Positions 44,752-54,434 are shown, counted from the first letter of the stretch. The stretch: DNA of 64,000 nucleotides from Phytoamicus setariae (GCF_016722925.1 NZ_JAEQNC010000003.1:372001-436000), one strand, 5' to 3'. Notes: generated from the sequence alone by a model not told the origin. Made by a program: numbers and translations.

Positions 44752-45711
44752 ATGAGTGTCAATGACATAGCCGAGCGCAGGCGCATCCGGCGCAAGCTGA
44801 CCTTCTGGCGCATTTTCTCCTTCCTGTTCATCGCTGCCGCGATCGTGCTTTTGTGGATGCTGGCAAACGGGGGGTCTCTTTCCGACCCGACCGATCGTGA
44901 CCACATTGCCCGCGTGACCATTTCCGGCACGATCCAGGACAACGGAGAGCTTATCGAACGGCTCGACAAGATCGCCCGCAAGGACACCGTGAAGGCACTG
45001 ATCGTTTCGATCTCATCACCCGGCGGCACAACCTATGGAGGCGAACAGCTCTACAAGGCGATTCGCAAGGTGTCGGCAAAGAAGCCCGTCGTTTCGGACG
45101 TGCGCACCCTGGCGGCTTCCGCCGGCTACATGGTCGCCATCGCCGGCGACCAGATTGTCGCCGGCGATACGTCGATCACAGGCTCGATCGGCGTCATATT
45201 CCAGTATCCCCAGATTCAGAGCTTGCTCGACAAGATCGGCGTGTCACTTGAGGAGATCAAGTCGACCCCACTGAAGGCAGAGCCATCGCCCTTCCATAAC
45301 GCGAGCGAGGAAGCCAAATCGGTCATGCGCGCAACCGTGATGGACACTTACGACTGGTTCGTCGATCTCGTGGCCGAGCGGCGTGGCCTGTCGAAAACCG
45401 AAGCGCTGAAGGTGGCTGACGGCCGCGTCTTCACCGGCAGGCAGGCCGTGAAGGAAAAGCTGGTCGACAAGATCGGTGGCATGGATGAGATCCGGGCCTT
45501 CCTGACAACGCGAAAGATCGACTCCAATCTTCCGATCGTCGATTGGGCGCCGCCAAAGGCAGGATCCTCCTATCTTTTGGGCGGGTTGGCGCATCAGATC
45601 CTGCAATGGACCGGTTTTACGTGGCTAGATGGCGCTAACACACTGGGAAAGCTGGGCGAAGACAAGATGCTGCTTGACGGTCTGGTTTCGGTTTGGCAGT
45701 TTGAAAGATAA
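44752..45711 (+). CDS. sppA: signal peptide peptidase SppA
   Basis: A 319-residue S49 serine protease of the single-domain type. It has a membrane anchor at about residues 20-38 (IFSFLFIAAAIVLLWML), the nucleophile serine region in RTLAASAGYMVAIAGD, the TSITGSIGVIFQYP block and the general-base lysine region in LEEIKSTPLKAEPSPF. It degrades cleaved signal peptides in the membrane. ATG 44752 was chosen over the longer upstream frame. ihfB follows after 36 bases. Confidence 0.94.
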   Translation: MSVNDIAERRRIRRKLTFWRIFSFLFIAAAIVLLWMLANGGSLSDPTDRDHIARVTISGTIQDNGELIERLDKIARKDTVKALIVSISSPGGTTYGGEQLYKAIRKVSAKKPVVSDVRTLAASAGYMVAIAGDQIVAGDTSITGSIGVIFQYPQIQSLLDKIGVSLEEIKSTPLKAEPSPFHNASEEAKSVMRATVMDTYDWFVDLVAERRGLSKTEALKVADGRVFTGRQAVKEKLVDKIGGMDEIRAFLTTRKIDSNLPIVDWAPPKAGSSYLLGGLAHQILQWTGFTWLDGANTLGKLGEDKMLLDGLVSVWQFER

Positions 45712-45747
45712 TGATAAAGAGCTGAAAAACATCAAAGGGGGGCGCTC

Positions 45748-46056
45748 GTGATCAAGTCTGAACTGGTACAAATTGTCGCAGCTAAAAATCCGCATCTGTA
45801 CCATCGAGACGTCGAGAACATCGTCAACGCGGTTCTGGATGAAATCACCGATGCGCTTGCCGGCGGAAATCGTGTCGAACTGCGTGGTTTCGGCGCATTC
45901 TCGGTGAAGAACCGACCGTCTCGCTCGGGTCGCAATCCGCGCACGGGCGATTCTGTTTTCGTCGAAGAGAAATGGGTACCGTTCTTCAAGACCGGCAAGG
46001 AGTTGCGCGAGCGTCTCAATCCCGATCTGGCCGACGAGGACGACGACGAGGATTGA
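45748..46056 (+). CDS. ihfB: integration host factor beta subunit
   Basis: A 102-residue IHF-beta with GTG start at 45748 and an AAAGGGGGG ribosome-binding sequence. It has the HU/IHF core ([48 protein letters not shown]) with the DNA-bending Pro-containing arm and an acidic tail. IHF bends DNA at specific sites and supports sigma-54 promoters and recombination. sppA-ihfB-LapA is a common gram-negative order. Confidence 0.95.
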   Translation: MIKSELVQIVAAKNPHLYHRDVENIVNAVLDEITDALAGGNRVELRGFGAFSVKNRPSRSGRNPRTGDSVFVEEKWVPFFKTGKELRERLNPDLADEDDDED

Positions 46057-46150
46057 TATCAGCCGACAGCAGTCGCATCTTGATTTGAGAAGCGGGACAG
46101 TTCAGAACCCAGTCAATTGCTCTGGGTTTCAATGAAGGGAGTTCGGCTCG

Positions 46151-46492
46151 ATGATCACGCGCCTGATAAAAATCCTGATCCTCGTTCCGGTCGCGATCGT
46201 GCTGATCGTGCTTTCGGTCGCCAACCGTCATCTGGTAACGCTCGCACTCAACCCTTTCCGGCCCGAGGATACGGTGTTGTCCGTATCGCTGCCGTTCTTC
46301 GTCTTTCTGTTTCTGGCCTTGATGAGCGGCGTGCTGATCGGCTCGGCCGTGACCTGGCTCGCGCAGGGCAAGTATCGCAAGAAAGCCCGCGAGGAAGCTC
46401 AGGAAGCGCGCAAATGGCGGGAAGAAGCCGGCAAGCAGCGCAGCCGGCTCGAAGAGATCAATACGGAAAAGTTGATCTCCGCATCCAGGTGA
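46151..46492 (+). CDS. LapA/DUF1049-domain membrane protein
   Basis: A 113-residue protein with two membrane spans (about residues 5-24 and 47-70) and a charged C-terminal coiled coil (YRKKAREEAQEARKWREEAGKQRSRLEE). This matches the lipopolysaccharide assembly protein A (DUF1049) domain, found next to ihfB in many proteobacteria. A role in envelope assembly is inferred from the family. Confidence 0.85.
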   Translation: MITRLIKILILVPVAIVLIVLSVANRHLVTLALNPFRPEDTVLSVSLPFFVFLFLALMSGVLIGSAVTWLAQGKYRKKAREEAQEARKWREEAGKQRSRLEEINTEKLISASR

Positions 46493-46507
46493 ATGCGGAG
46501 ATCGTGA

Positions 46508-46969
46508 TTACGCCTCGGAAGGCTCGGCTCGCTTGGCGATGGCCTTGTTGAGCTTTTCGAAGAACTGGGCTGCGAGCTTCTTCGATGACGAATCGATCAG
46601 CCGAGAACCAAGCATCGCAAGCTTTCCACCGATCTGCGCCTTGACGGTATAGTTCAAAATGGTGGCGTCGCCATCCTCGGTCAGCCGCACTTCGGAGCTG
46701 CCCTTGGCAAAGCCTGCAATGCCGCCCGAGCCTTCACCGGTTATCGTATAGCTTTCCGGCGGATTGAGATCGGTAAGCGTTACGTCCCCCTTGAAGGATG
46801 CCGACACTGGCCCGACCTTGATCTTCACCGTGGCGGTCATCTCGGTCGGCGATTTCTTTTCCATGGTCTGACATCCAGGAATGCATTTGCGCAGCACATT
46901 GGGGTTGTTGAGTGCTGCCCAAACGACGTCCCGGCTTGCGGGAATACGCTCTTCGCCCGTCATATCCAT
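46508..46969 (-). CDS. CoxG-like SRPBCC-fold protein
   Basis: A 153-residue SRPBCC protein of the carbon monoxide dehydrogenase subunit G family: MTGEERIPASRDVVWAALNNPNVLRKCIPGCQTM, then TAQIGGKLAMLGSRLIDSSSKKLAAQFFEKLN. CoxG-like proteins recur near molybdenum hydroxylases, but no Mo hydroxylase is in this window, so the role is open. ATG 46969 was chosen. It is convergent with the LapA gene. Confidence 0.88.
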   Translation of the reverse strand: MDMTGEERIPASRDVVWAALNNPNVLRKCIPGCQTMEKKSPTEMTATVKIKVGPVSASFKGDVTLTDLNPPESYTITGEGSGGIAGFAKGSSEVRLTEDGDATILNYTVKAQIGGKLAMLGSRLIDSSSKKLAAQFFEKLNKAIAKRAEPSEA

Positions 46970-47090
46970 CGTAATTCTCCCTAGTCTGCCAATCGATTGA
47001 TCCCTTAATGCCGATGTCAAAGCGCTTTGCCAAGAGGCACAAGGGTGCTATTTCAACGCCGATGTCGCATAATTGAGAAGAAGAGACAGC

Positions 47091-48215
47091 GTGAAAAGCA
47101 AAAACCATCCGCGCGGACCCAAGACGCCCGGCGCGCGGCAGGACTCGCGCCCGAAGGTGCGGCCTCCGCGTCAGGACAGTTCATCAGCCGCGGCACCTGC
47201 CCGGAAGCGGGAAGAACGCGTGCCATCGGCAGCCCCCGTAAAACGCGAGCGCCAGGCGGCGGCGGCAACCACTCCCATTTTCATGCCGATGCGCAAGGGC
47301 CCACGCCCCGCAGAGAAGGCACCCGTCATTCTGGAAACGTCAGGCGATACCGGCTACCGCCTGCTGGACAGCGGCAATGGTGAGAAGCTCGAACAGTACG
47401 GCACCATCAAGGTCATCCGCCCCGAGGCGCAGGCCCTGTGGCCAAAGGCGCTTGCGGCGACCGAATGGAACAAGGCCGATGCAGTCTTTACCGGCGACAC
47501 TGACGAAGAAGGCATGGGCCGCTGGCGCTTTCCCAACCAACCCCTTGGCGAGACGTGGCCAATGCGGCTGCTGGGCGTCGATTTCTTCGGGCGGTTCACC
47601 TCGTTCCGCCACACCGGCGTTTTCCCCGAACAGCTCGTTCACTGGTCGTGGATGCGCGGGCAGGTTCGCGCCCATGGCCGCAAGCCCAAGGTGCTCAACC
47701 TGTTCGGTTATACGGGTGTCGCCTCGCTGATCGCAGCGGAAGCCGGTGCCGAAGTGACCCATGTCGATGCCTCCAAGAAGGCGATAGGCTGGGGCAAGGA
47801 GAACCAGAACCTTGCACAGCTGACCGACAAGCCGATCCGCTGGATCCTCGACGATGCGATGAAATTCATCGAGCGCGAGCAGCGGCGCGGCAACCGGTAC
47901 GATATCATCCTGACCGATCCACCGAAGTTCGGCCGCGGACCGGATGGGGAAGTGTGGCAGCTGTTCGACCATTTGCCCTCGATGCTCGATATTTGCCGCG
48001 ACCTGCTGGCCCCGGATGCAATCGGTTTGGTGCTGACAGCCTATTCGATCCGCGCCAGTTTCTATTCGATGCATGAGCTGATGATGGAAACAATGCGCGG
48101 CATGGGCGGGCTGGTCGAATCCGGCGAGCTCATCATTCGTGAAACACCCTCGACTCCGGATCAGGCGGCACGCGCCCTTTCCACCTCCCTCTTTAGCCGA
48201 TGGACAAAAGCATGA
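47091..48215 (+). CDS. SAM-dependent rRNA methyltransferase-like protein
   Basis: A 374-residue protein with a basic, disordered N-terminus (about residues 1-70, rich in Lys, Arg and Pro) and a class I methyltransferase domain: LNLFGYTGVASLIAAEAGAEVTHVDASKKAIGWGKEN, then YDIILTDPPKFGRGPDGEVW. The DPPKF motif and layout resemble RlmI/RlmK-type m5C or m2G rRNA methyltransferases. A TTG at 47073 and GTG at 47091 are both in frame; GTG has AGAAGAGAC upstream. It overlaps the following TrmH-family gene by a few bases. Confidence 0.85.
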   Translation: MKSKNHPRGPKTPGARQDSRPKVRPPRQDSSSAAAPARKREERVPSAAPVKRERQAAAATTPIFMPMRKGPRPAEKAPVILETSGDTGYRLLDSGNGEKLEQYGTIKVIRPEAQALWPKALAATEWNKADAVFTGDTDEEGMGRWRFPNQPLGETWPMRLLGVDFFGRFTSFRHTGVFPEQLVHWSWMRGQVRAHGRKPKVLNLFGYTGVASLIAAEAGAEVTHVDASKKAIGWGKENQNLAQLTDKPIRWILDDAMKFIEREQRRGNRYDIILTDPPKFGRGPDGEVWQLFDHLPSMLDICRDLLAPDAIGLVLTAYSIRASFYSMHELMMETMRGMGGLVESGELIIRETPSTPDQAARALSTSLFSRWTKA

Positions 48216-49075
48216 GCGATCACCGCCACGAGGACGGTCCAAGACGCCCCGGACAGGTCAAGGAGATCACCTCGCTTGCCAATCCGATCATCAAGGACAT
48301 CAAGGCACTGAGCGTCAAGAAGAACCGCGAAGCCAGCGGAACCTTCATGGCCGAAGGCCTCAAACTGGTGCTCGATGCACTGGAAACCGGCTGGAAGATC
48401 GAAACTTTGATCTATTCCAAGGCTGGCCAGGGCAAGCCACTGGTCGAGAGGGCAGCGGCACGGACGATTGCGGCGGGGGGACTGGTGCTGGAGGTGAGCG
48501 AGAAAGTGCTCTCCTCGGTTACCCATCGCGACAATCCGCAAATGGTCGTCGGCATCTTCAAATCACGTTGGCAGAGCCTTTTCGACATCAGGCCCAAACC
48601 ACATGAAACCTTTGTGGCACTGGACCGCGTACGCGATCCCGGCAATCTGGGCACCATCATCCGCACCGCCGATGCAGCCGGCGCATCCGGCGTCATCCTG
48701 GTCGGCGAGACAACGGATCCCTTCGCACTCGAAACCGTACGCGCCACAATGGGTTCGATCTTTTCGCTGCCGGTGACGCGCGCAACGCCGCACGAATTCC
48801 TGAAATGGCAGAAATCATCAGGAACGAATGTCATCGCGACCCATCTCAAGGGCGCAATCGACTACCGCAAGGCCGATTACAAATCGCGCCCGGTGGTGCT
48901 GCTGATGGGCAACGAACAGGCCGGCCTGCCTGACGATCTGGCGGAGGCGGCCAATGTCAAGGTGCGCATTCCCCAACAAGGCCGCGCCGACTCGCTCAAT
49001 CTCGCTGTGGCGACCGGCGTCGTGCTGTTCGAAGCGCGCCGACACCTCCTGACCCTGGCAGATATCGATGGCTGA
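48200..49075 (+). CDS. TrmH-family RNA 2'-O-methyltransferase
   Basis: A 291-residue SpoU/TrmH protein with an N-terminal RNA-binding domain ([34 protein letters not shown]) and the knotted SPOUT domain with motifs [36 protein letters not shown] and [22 protein letters not shown]. It would methylate a ribose in rRNA or tRNA. ATG 48200 or ATG 48212 may be used. lspA starts 7 bases before its stop. Confidence 0.92.
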   Translation: MDKSMSDHRHEDGPRRPGQVKEITSLANPIIKDIKALSVKKNREASGTFMAEGLKLVLDALETGWKIETLIYSKAGQGKPLVERAAARTIAAGGLVLEVSEKVLSSVTHRDNPQMVVGIFKSRWQSLFDIRPKPHETFVALDRVRDPGNLGTIIRTADAAGASGVILVGETTDPFALETVRATMGSIFSLPVTRATPHEFLKWQKSSGTNVIATHLKGAIDYRKADYKSRPVVLLMGNEQAGLPDDLAEAANVKVRIPQQGRADSLNLAVATGVVLFEARRHLLTLADIDG

Positions 49076-49568
49076 AAAAACCGCATTGTTTTCACGACCG
49101 CCCGTGGCGGCGCTGTTCATCGTCATTGCCGTCATCCTCGATCAGCTGATCAAGTATCTGGTGGAGGCCTATCTGCCATTCCAGCAGCTGGTAGAGGTCA
49201 TTCCGCATCTCGGTCTATATCGCACATGGAACGAGGGCGTTGCCTTCTCCTTCCTGTCCGGCATGAGCGGCTGGATGATCGTCGCGATGCGGGTACTGAT
49301 CGTCATTTTTGTCTTCTGGTGGTGGAAGGGCGCAAACCGGCAAGCGGGTCTGATCCACCTGGGCTTCTGCATGATCATCGCCGGTGCAATCGGCAACATT
49401 GTCGACCGTTTCATTTATGGACACGTGGTCGATTACGTCCTGTTCTACACGGAAACGTGGTCTTTCGCGGTGTTCAACCTAGCGGATAGCCTGATAACAT
49501 TGGGCGCGACCGCTGTCGGGATCCACGAAATCTTTTTCAATCGAAAGGCCGAAGAAACGGCGCGCTAG
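49068..49568 (+). CDS. lspA: lipoprotein signal peptidase
   Basis: A 166-residue aspartic protease with four membrane spans. The catalytic Asp pair is in [23 protein letters not shown] and [15 protein letters not shown]. It cleaves prolipoprotein signal peptides after diacylglycerol transfer. The start overlaps the TrmH-family stop by 8 bases. Confidence 0.96.
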   Translation: MAEKTALFSRPPVAALFIVIAVILDQLIKYLVEAYLPFQQLVEVIPHLGLYRTWNEGVAFSFLSGMSGWMIVAMRVLIVIFVFWWWKGANRQAGLIHLGFCMIIAGAIGNIVDRFIYGHVVDYVLFYTETWSFAVFNLADSLITLGATAVGIHEIFFNRKAEETAR

Positions 49569-49626
49569 AAATCGTTAACGTAGCTCCGCAAGGCTTTTGT
49601 AAGTCCCCTCATGCTAAACCTAAGGC

Positions 49627-51942
49627 ATGAGCGAACCGCAAAAACTTCAACGCCGCGTTGCGATGGCTTTCGACGAGCCAGATTACTTGCGCGCGGACGC
49701 CGGGAGCGGTTTCGTCAGCCCACTCAACAGCGCGGACATAGCGAGCGATGCGACTTTCGCCGGCGACGCCAAATCACCGGCCACATCCGGCCTGCTTGCA
49801 TATTGGCTGCTGGGCGGCGGCGCTGTTTCGCTGACACTCGCATTTTCCATCGGCTCACGCTTTGGCGTCCTGACCGGCATATTGTGCTTTGCCACTGCGG
49901 CATTCGCAGGAGGGTTAATCTGGCTCTGGTTCAGAAACCGGCAATCTGCGCGCATCGCCGAATCCCGCAGGAATGAACAGGCCAATCAGGAGAAGCGGCT
50001 CGCCGACACCGACGACCCGGTCCTGGGCGGCATGACGATTGGTTCCATCCACGATGCGATGGGCGACATCACTTTGAGGCGCAGCCTCGATGGAGTTATC
50101 CTGTCGGCAAACAATACCTTTCGCCGCATCAGCGGCTGGGAGCGTCCCGAAGGCAAAACCTGCGACGAACTCGGCATCCGGTTTCGGCCGGGGTCCGGGC
50201 TTCATGCCTACGATGTCATGTTTTCAACCTCCCGCGGCAACAGGACGTTCCTGTGGCACGATGTCGTGACCCGCGACCCTGTAATCGACAATCTGGTTAT
50301 CCAGAGCATTGCGCGCGACGTGACCAACGAGCGCGCCGATGCCTTTCAGCACGAGCAGGCACGGCTGCGCGCAGAAGAAGAGAGCGATCTCAAGTCGCGC
50401 CTGATCGCCACCGTGAGCCACGAAATCCGCACGCCGCTGAGCGGTCTGCTCGGGATGGGCCACCTGCTGGCGGGCACCAAGCTTACCCCGGAACAAGCGA
50501 ATTACCTCGAAGGCGTCAGGCAATCGGGAACTGCACTTGCGAACCTGGTGGAGGACCTGCTCGATTTTTCGTCACTGACGGCCGGCCGCTTCCAGATCCG
50601 CACAAAACGCGATGCCATCCGGCCGCTGATCGAGAGCACCGTCGAAATGCTTTCCAGTCGGGCCCATGCCAAGGGCATCGAGATCGGCGCGCATATCGAT
50701 TCGCGCCTACCGGAAATGCTGACATTCGATGCGGCACGCTTTCGCCAGGTTCTCTACAACGTCATCGGCAATGCGGTGAAATTCACCGAAACTGGTGGCG
50801 TGCTGGTGAGCATGACGCTTGAAGAACAGTCGCTGGTCGTCCGCATCACCGATAGCGGTCCGGGCATGAACGAGGCCGAAACGCAGCGCATCTTCGGAGA
50901 GTTCGAGCAGGGAGACCTCAGCCGCGCACGAGAAGGCGGGGTTGGGCTGGGACTGGCAATCTCCGCGCGGATCATGGCCGAGACAGGTGGTGAGCTTGCC
51001 GTGGAAAGCCGTATCGAAGAAGGCAGCACATTTACGATCCGACTGCCGCTTGCGTCCGGCAGAGACGAGCCGCTGCGCAGCGGGCGTGAACTCGCCGGCT
51101 CCCGCGTATTGGTCTTTGCACCCGCCGGCCCCGCCGCAGCCGCACTTGCCGAAACGCTCGCAGGGCTGGGCGCAGACACGGTTTCGGCATCTCGGCTCGA
51201 GGAAGTCGGGGCAATTCTCGACAGGCATGTGCCCTTCAACAGCATTATCGTCGATCATCGGCTGGACGGCGATTTCGTCGCATCGCTGCGTCGTGACCCG
51301 CGGCTCAAGCAGGCGCAAAGAATTTTTCTCGTCAATCCGGAATCGCGTCCGGCGCAAATGTCCGGCACCAGCTACCATAGCTGGCTCATCCGACCGTTGC
51401 GCGAACAATCGCTGATCGATGTCCTGACCGGCAAGCTCAAGGGCCTCGAAAGCCGTCTGGCGCGCGATGAGGACTTTCCAACGCTCTCAGCCGAGCCGAG
51501 CGATGGCGACACGTCGGCCGAATCGCACGAAAAAATCAAACCACCGACAGCAACGGCCCTGTCGATCGTGCTCGGTGAAGACGACCCCGTCAATGCGATG
51601 CTGTGCCGGGCAATCCTGGAAGGCGCCGGTCACAGCGTTCGGCTGGCGGAAAACTTCGCCACCCTCGAGGTGATACTGGCCGAGGGCGCAGACCTGCTGC
51701 TCACCGACGATTCGATGCCCGATGGCAAGAGTGACGCCTTTATCACCCGCCTGCGTGAAAACCAGCGGCATCAAGGCTCTCACGCCCCTGCCGTCATCGT
51801 TCTGACCGCCGATGCAACATCCGAAACCAACGAGAGGTTGATGGCCAGCGGTGCAGATCTGGTCCTCATCAAGCCTGTCGCACCCGCCGATCTCAAAAGC
51901 GCGATCGACTCCGTGGTTATGCGGCGGCTGTCAAAGCCCTAG
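49627..51942 (+). CDS. hybrid sensor histidine kinase with degenerate and intact receiver domains
   Basis: A 771-residue kinase. Two membrane spans lie at about residues 55-75 and 80-102, followed by a PAS-like region (150-230, DITLRRSLDGVILSANNTFRRISG), HisKA with His265 in ATVSHEIRTPLSG, and a HATPase domain (NAVKFT, DSGPGM, GVGLGLAI). A first receiver-like domain (about 500-600) has only VDHRL where the phospho-Asp motif is expected; the C-terminal receiver (from about 650) has LLTDDSMPDG. It probably signals through the last receiver to an unlinked Hpt or regulator. No response regulator is adjacent. Confidence 0.9.
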   Translation: MSEPQKLQRRVAMAFDEPDYLRADAGSGFVSPLNSADIASDATFAGDAKSPATSGLLAYWLLGGGAVSLTLAFSIGSRFGVLTGILCFATAAFAGGLIWLWFRNRQSARIAESRRNEQANQEKRLADTDDPVLGGMTIGSIHDAMGDITLRRSLDGVILSANNTFRRISGWERPEGKTCDELGIRFRPGSGLHAYDVMFSTSRGNRTFLWHDVVTRDPVIDNLVIQSIARDVTNERADAFQHEQARLRAEEESDLKSRLIATVSHEIRTPLSGLLGMGHLLAGTKLTPEQANYLEGVRQSGTALANLVEDLLDFSSLTAGRFQIRTKRDAIRPLIESTVEMLSSRAHAKGIEIGAHIDSRLPEMLTFDAARFRQVLYNVIGNAVKFTETGGVLVSMTLEEQSLVVRITDSGPGMNEAETQRIFGEFEQGDLSRAREGGVGLGLAISARIMAETGGELAVESRIEEGSTFTIRLPLASGRDEPLRSGRELAGSRVLVFAPAGPAAAALAETLAGLGADTVSASRLEEVGAILDRHVPFNSIIVDHRLDGDFVASLRRDPRLKQAQRIFLVNPESRPAQMSGTSYHSWLIRPLREQSLIDVLTGKLKGLESRLARDEDFPTLSAEPSDGDTSAESHEKIKPPTATALSIVLGEDDPVNAMLCRAILEGAGHSVRLAENFATLEVILAEGADLLLTDDSMPDGKSDAFITRLRENQRHQGSHAPAVIVLTADATSETNERLMASGADLVLIKPVAPADLKSAIDSVVMRRLSKP

Positions 51943-52005
51943 GCCGACACCTGTCATCGTCCTGTCTCATAGCTGTGGTTATAGACACGCAGCGCTTGCA
52001 GAAGG

Positions 52006-52893
52006 ATGCCCGTCATGACACTGGAGATTTTCGAACCAAGAACGGAAATCACGCCTCGCATGGACAGCAGGATCTCTATCCAGGGCCGCGGGGAACCCGT
52101 ACTGGGCCGTATCGGCACCCTCGAGACCCGCCTGGCAGCGAACACGCGGGAAATTGAGGCGGCACAGGCTATCCGCTATCGCGTCTTCGTCGAGGAGATG
52201 GGTGCCGAGCTTCCCGCCTCCGCCATGCGTGCGCGCCTGGATATCGATGCCTTCGACGACATCTGCGATCATCTAATCGTGATCGACCGGGCGATCGAAG
52301 GCGACACAGCCGACCAGATCGTCGCCACATACCGCCTATTGCGGCAGGAGGTTGCCGATCGTCATTCCGGCTTTTACTCCGCCTCGGAATTCGACGTAGC
52401 GCCGTTGATTGCGCGCCATCCCGGCAAGAAGTTCCTAGAACTTGGCCGCTCCTGTGTACTGCCGCCCTATCGCACGAAACGCACGGTGGAACTTCTCTGG
52501 CAGGGAAACTGGGCTTATGCGCTCAAGCACGGCCTCGACGTGATGTTCGGCTGCGCTTCGTTTCCAGGCATCTTCCCGGAGGCCCACGCGCTCGCACTGT
52601 CGTTCCTGCACCACAATTCGCTCGCGACCGGCAGCTGGGCCGTTGGCGCGGCGGGCGGGCATGGCCGCAATATGGATCTGATGCCGCCGGAAGCCGTGAA
52701 CGCCAGGAAAGCGCTCGTCTCCATGCCTCCGCTCATCAAGGGTTACCTGAGACTGGGCGCGATGGTGGGCGAAGGTGCTGTGGTCGACCGTGCTTTCGGC
52801 ACGACGGATGTGCTGGTCGTGTTGCCGATCGAAAGCATCTCCAGCCGTTACGTCAATTATTACGGGGCCGATGCCCAGCGTTTTGCCTGCTGA
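52006..52893 (+). CDS. olsB: L-ornithine N-alpha-acyltransferase
   Basis: A 295-residue OlsB of the GNAT-like acyltransferase group (LETRLAANTREIEAAQAIRYRVFVEEMGAELPA, FLELGRSCVLPPYRTKRTVELLWQGNWAYA, GCASFPGIFPEAHALALSFLHH). It makes 3-hydroxyacyl-ornithine from ornithine and 3-hydroxyacyl-ACP, the first step of ornithine-lipid synthesis; OlsA is not in this window. ATG 52006 or 52015 may be used. An intrinsic terminator follows at 52951. Confidence 0.95.
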   Translation: MPVMTLEIFEPRTEITPRMDSRISIQGRGEPVLGRIGTLETRLAANTREIEAAQAIRYRVFVEEMGAELPASAMRARLDIDAFDDICDHLIVIDRAIEGDTADQIVATYRLLRQEVADRHSGFYSASEFDVAPLIARHPGKKFLELGRSCVLPPYRTKRTVELLWQGNWAYALKHGLDVMFGCASFPGIFPEAHALALSFLHHNSLATGSWAVGAAGGHGRNMDLMPPEAVNARKALVSMPPLIKGYLRLGAMVGEGAVVDRAFGTTDVLVVLPIESISSRYVNYYGADAQRFAC

Positions 52894-52950
52894 ACATCCC
52901 GGAGCCTTTGCAGGCTACTGGAAAGACTCCACACCCTTCCTTCGGCAGGT

Positions 52951-52984
52951 CCGGAGCAGCCCCATCGGCCGCTCCGGTTTTTTC
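52951..52984 (+). terminator. intrinsic terminator of olsB
   Basis: CCGGAGC at 52951-52957 pairs with GCTCCGG at 52971-52977, and an inner GCC/GGC can add to the stem; six T follow. It lies 57 bases after the olsB stop. Confidence 0.88.
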
Positions 52985-53011
52985 TTTTTGTCGGCCACCG
53001 TCGAGCCGTGC

Positions 53012-53254
53012 CTATTTGCCGTATTTGCCGTAACCCGCCGAGAGGGGCAGGTCTGCAAGCTCGCGCGACGACATCCGCTGGATTTCCGGATGCATCAGCG
53101 GATCGCGCCATGCAGACATCGTCGCATCGTCTTCCGTTTCACCGAGTTGACGAATGGCTTTTCTAAAGGCCGAGATCATTGTTGACAGCCCGCTCGCATG
53201 CTGAGGGCGAACCGATATCGGTACATTGTTGTTAGCTGAACAGGTCGTTTCCAT
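53012..53254 (-). CDS. small DUF1127-like protein
   Basis: An 80-residue protein, METTCSANNNVPISVRPQHA at the start and DPLMHPEIQRMSSRELADLPLS near the end. The C-terminal half has the spacing of DUF1127-type small proteins found widely in rhizobia (a Trp-containing segment, then RELADL-LS), but the match is weak. Some DUF1127 proteins in rhizobia affect RNA or phosphate regulation. It lies alone between olsB and the divergent lysR gene, with the ATG at 53254. Confidence 0.6.
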   Translation of the reverse strand: METTCSANNNVPISVRPQHASGLSTMISAFRKAIRQLGETEDDATMSAWRDPLMHPEIQRMSSRELADLPLSAGYGKYGK

Positions 53255-53354
53255 AGCGACTCACCTCTTTCCAGTGGTCCTGATGGGCTCTATATCGCGC
53301 CCGCGACAGCTCGCTTCAATTGAGAATGTTTTCGATCCGGTATAGAAAAGCTAA

Positions 53355-54263
53355 ATGAAAAACCTGAACACCGTGCATCTTAATGGACTTCGGGCGCTCG
53401 AAGCGGTCGGCAGGCTCGGCTCGCTGCAGGCGGCGGCCGACGAGCTCGGGGTGTCGGCCGGCGCGGTCAGCCAGCAGATCAACAAGGCGGAGGCGCAACT
53501 CGGACATCTGATCTTCGAGCGCAGGCCGAAAGGGCTGGTGGCCACCGATATCGGTCGACCGGTTCTGGGCCGCCTCACAGAAGGGTTCGGCAAGCTGTCG
53601 GAAGGCGTCGGGCTGGCCCAGCGGCGCGACACCAACTGCTTGACGATCTCGGTGGCGCCGGTGTTTGCGGCGCGCTGGCTGGTACGGCGGCTCGAAAGTT
53701 TTGCCCGCCAGTTTCCGGATATTGTCCTCAGGATCGATGCCACCACGCGGCTCATCGATCCCGCGATATCGGATATCGACCTGGGCATCCGGGTCGGCAT
53801 GGGCGAGTGGCCAGACGTCGTCTCAGAGCCGATTTTGACGCAGCAGGTATTTCCTGTCGTTGCCCCCTCACTGGCAACGGAGTTGAAGACGCCGCGCGAT
53901 ATTCTCAGCATGCCGGCAGTCATCGACAGCAAGGCGATGTTCGACTGGAGCGTCTGGCTGGACGTCGCCGGACTGGCTGGCGAAAAGATGAATGCCCGGC
54001 ACGTCCTTAACGAAGCGTCGTTGTGCCTAGACGCCGTCATCGCCGGCCAGGGCGTCATGCTCGCCTGGCAGACGCTGACTGTGGACGCAATTCTGGAAGG
54101 CCGACTGGCGGTACCCTTCAAAATTCGCGCCAAAACCGGCTACGGTCACTATTTCGCCACCGCACGGGATCAACGCGAAAGCCGGAAGATAAAAGTCTTC
54201 AAGGCGTGGATGCGCGCCGAAATGGCTTCCAGCATGGATGCACTGGAAACCAGTTTCCAATAG
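53355..54263 (+). CDS. LysR-family regulator (GcvA-like)
   Basis: A 302-residue LysR protein starting NTVHLNGLRALEAVGRLGSLQAAADELGVSAGAVSQQINKAEAQLG, which is typical of the GcvA-type subgroup, with the effector domain through about residue 290. The likely target is unknown, since its divergent neighbour is the small DUF1127-like gene. A GC-rich repeat element begins 22 bases after the stop. Confidence 0.88.
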   Translation: MKNLNTVHLNGLRALEAVGRLGSLQAAADELGVSAGAVSQQINKAEAQLGHLIFERRPKGLVATDIGRPVLGRLTEGFGKLSEGVGLAQRRDTNCLTISVAPVFAARWLVRRLESFARQFPDIVLRIDATTRLIDPAISDIDLGIRVGMGEWPDVVSEPILTQQVFPVVAPSLATELKTPRDILSMPAVIDSKAMFDWSVWLDVAGLAGEKMNARHVLNEASLCLDAVIAGQGVMLAWQTLTVDAILEGRLAVPFKIRAKTGYGHYFATARDQRESRKIKVFKAWMRAEMASSMDALETSFQ

Positions 54264-54284
54264 CCGCGCGTGCGCTGCACGATT

Positions 54285-54434
54285 CCCCTCCTAAATCCTC
54301 CCCACAAGGGGGAGGACTTAACATACCGATCACTCACCACAAAGTAACGCAGGCTGCCGATGAAAGGCTGCTTTTAGCAGTATCCGTTCGCTCCAGGTTA
54401 AGCCCTCCCCCTTGTGGGGAGGGTTTGGGAGGGG
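54285..54434. repeat. 150-base GC-rich inverted-repeat element (RIME-like)
   Basis: The arms at 54285-54322 and 54397-54434 are 38 bases each and match as reverse complements with three differences; 74 bases lie between. The right arm is identical to 21245-21282. The core is CCCTCCCCCTTGTGGGGAGG. It fills the gap between the convergent lysR-like and maeB genes, where it could end both transcripts. Confidence 0.92.
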
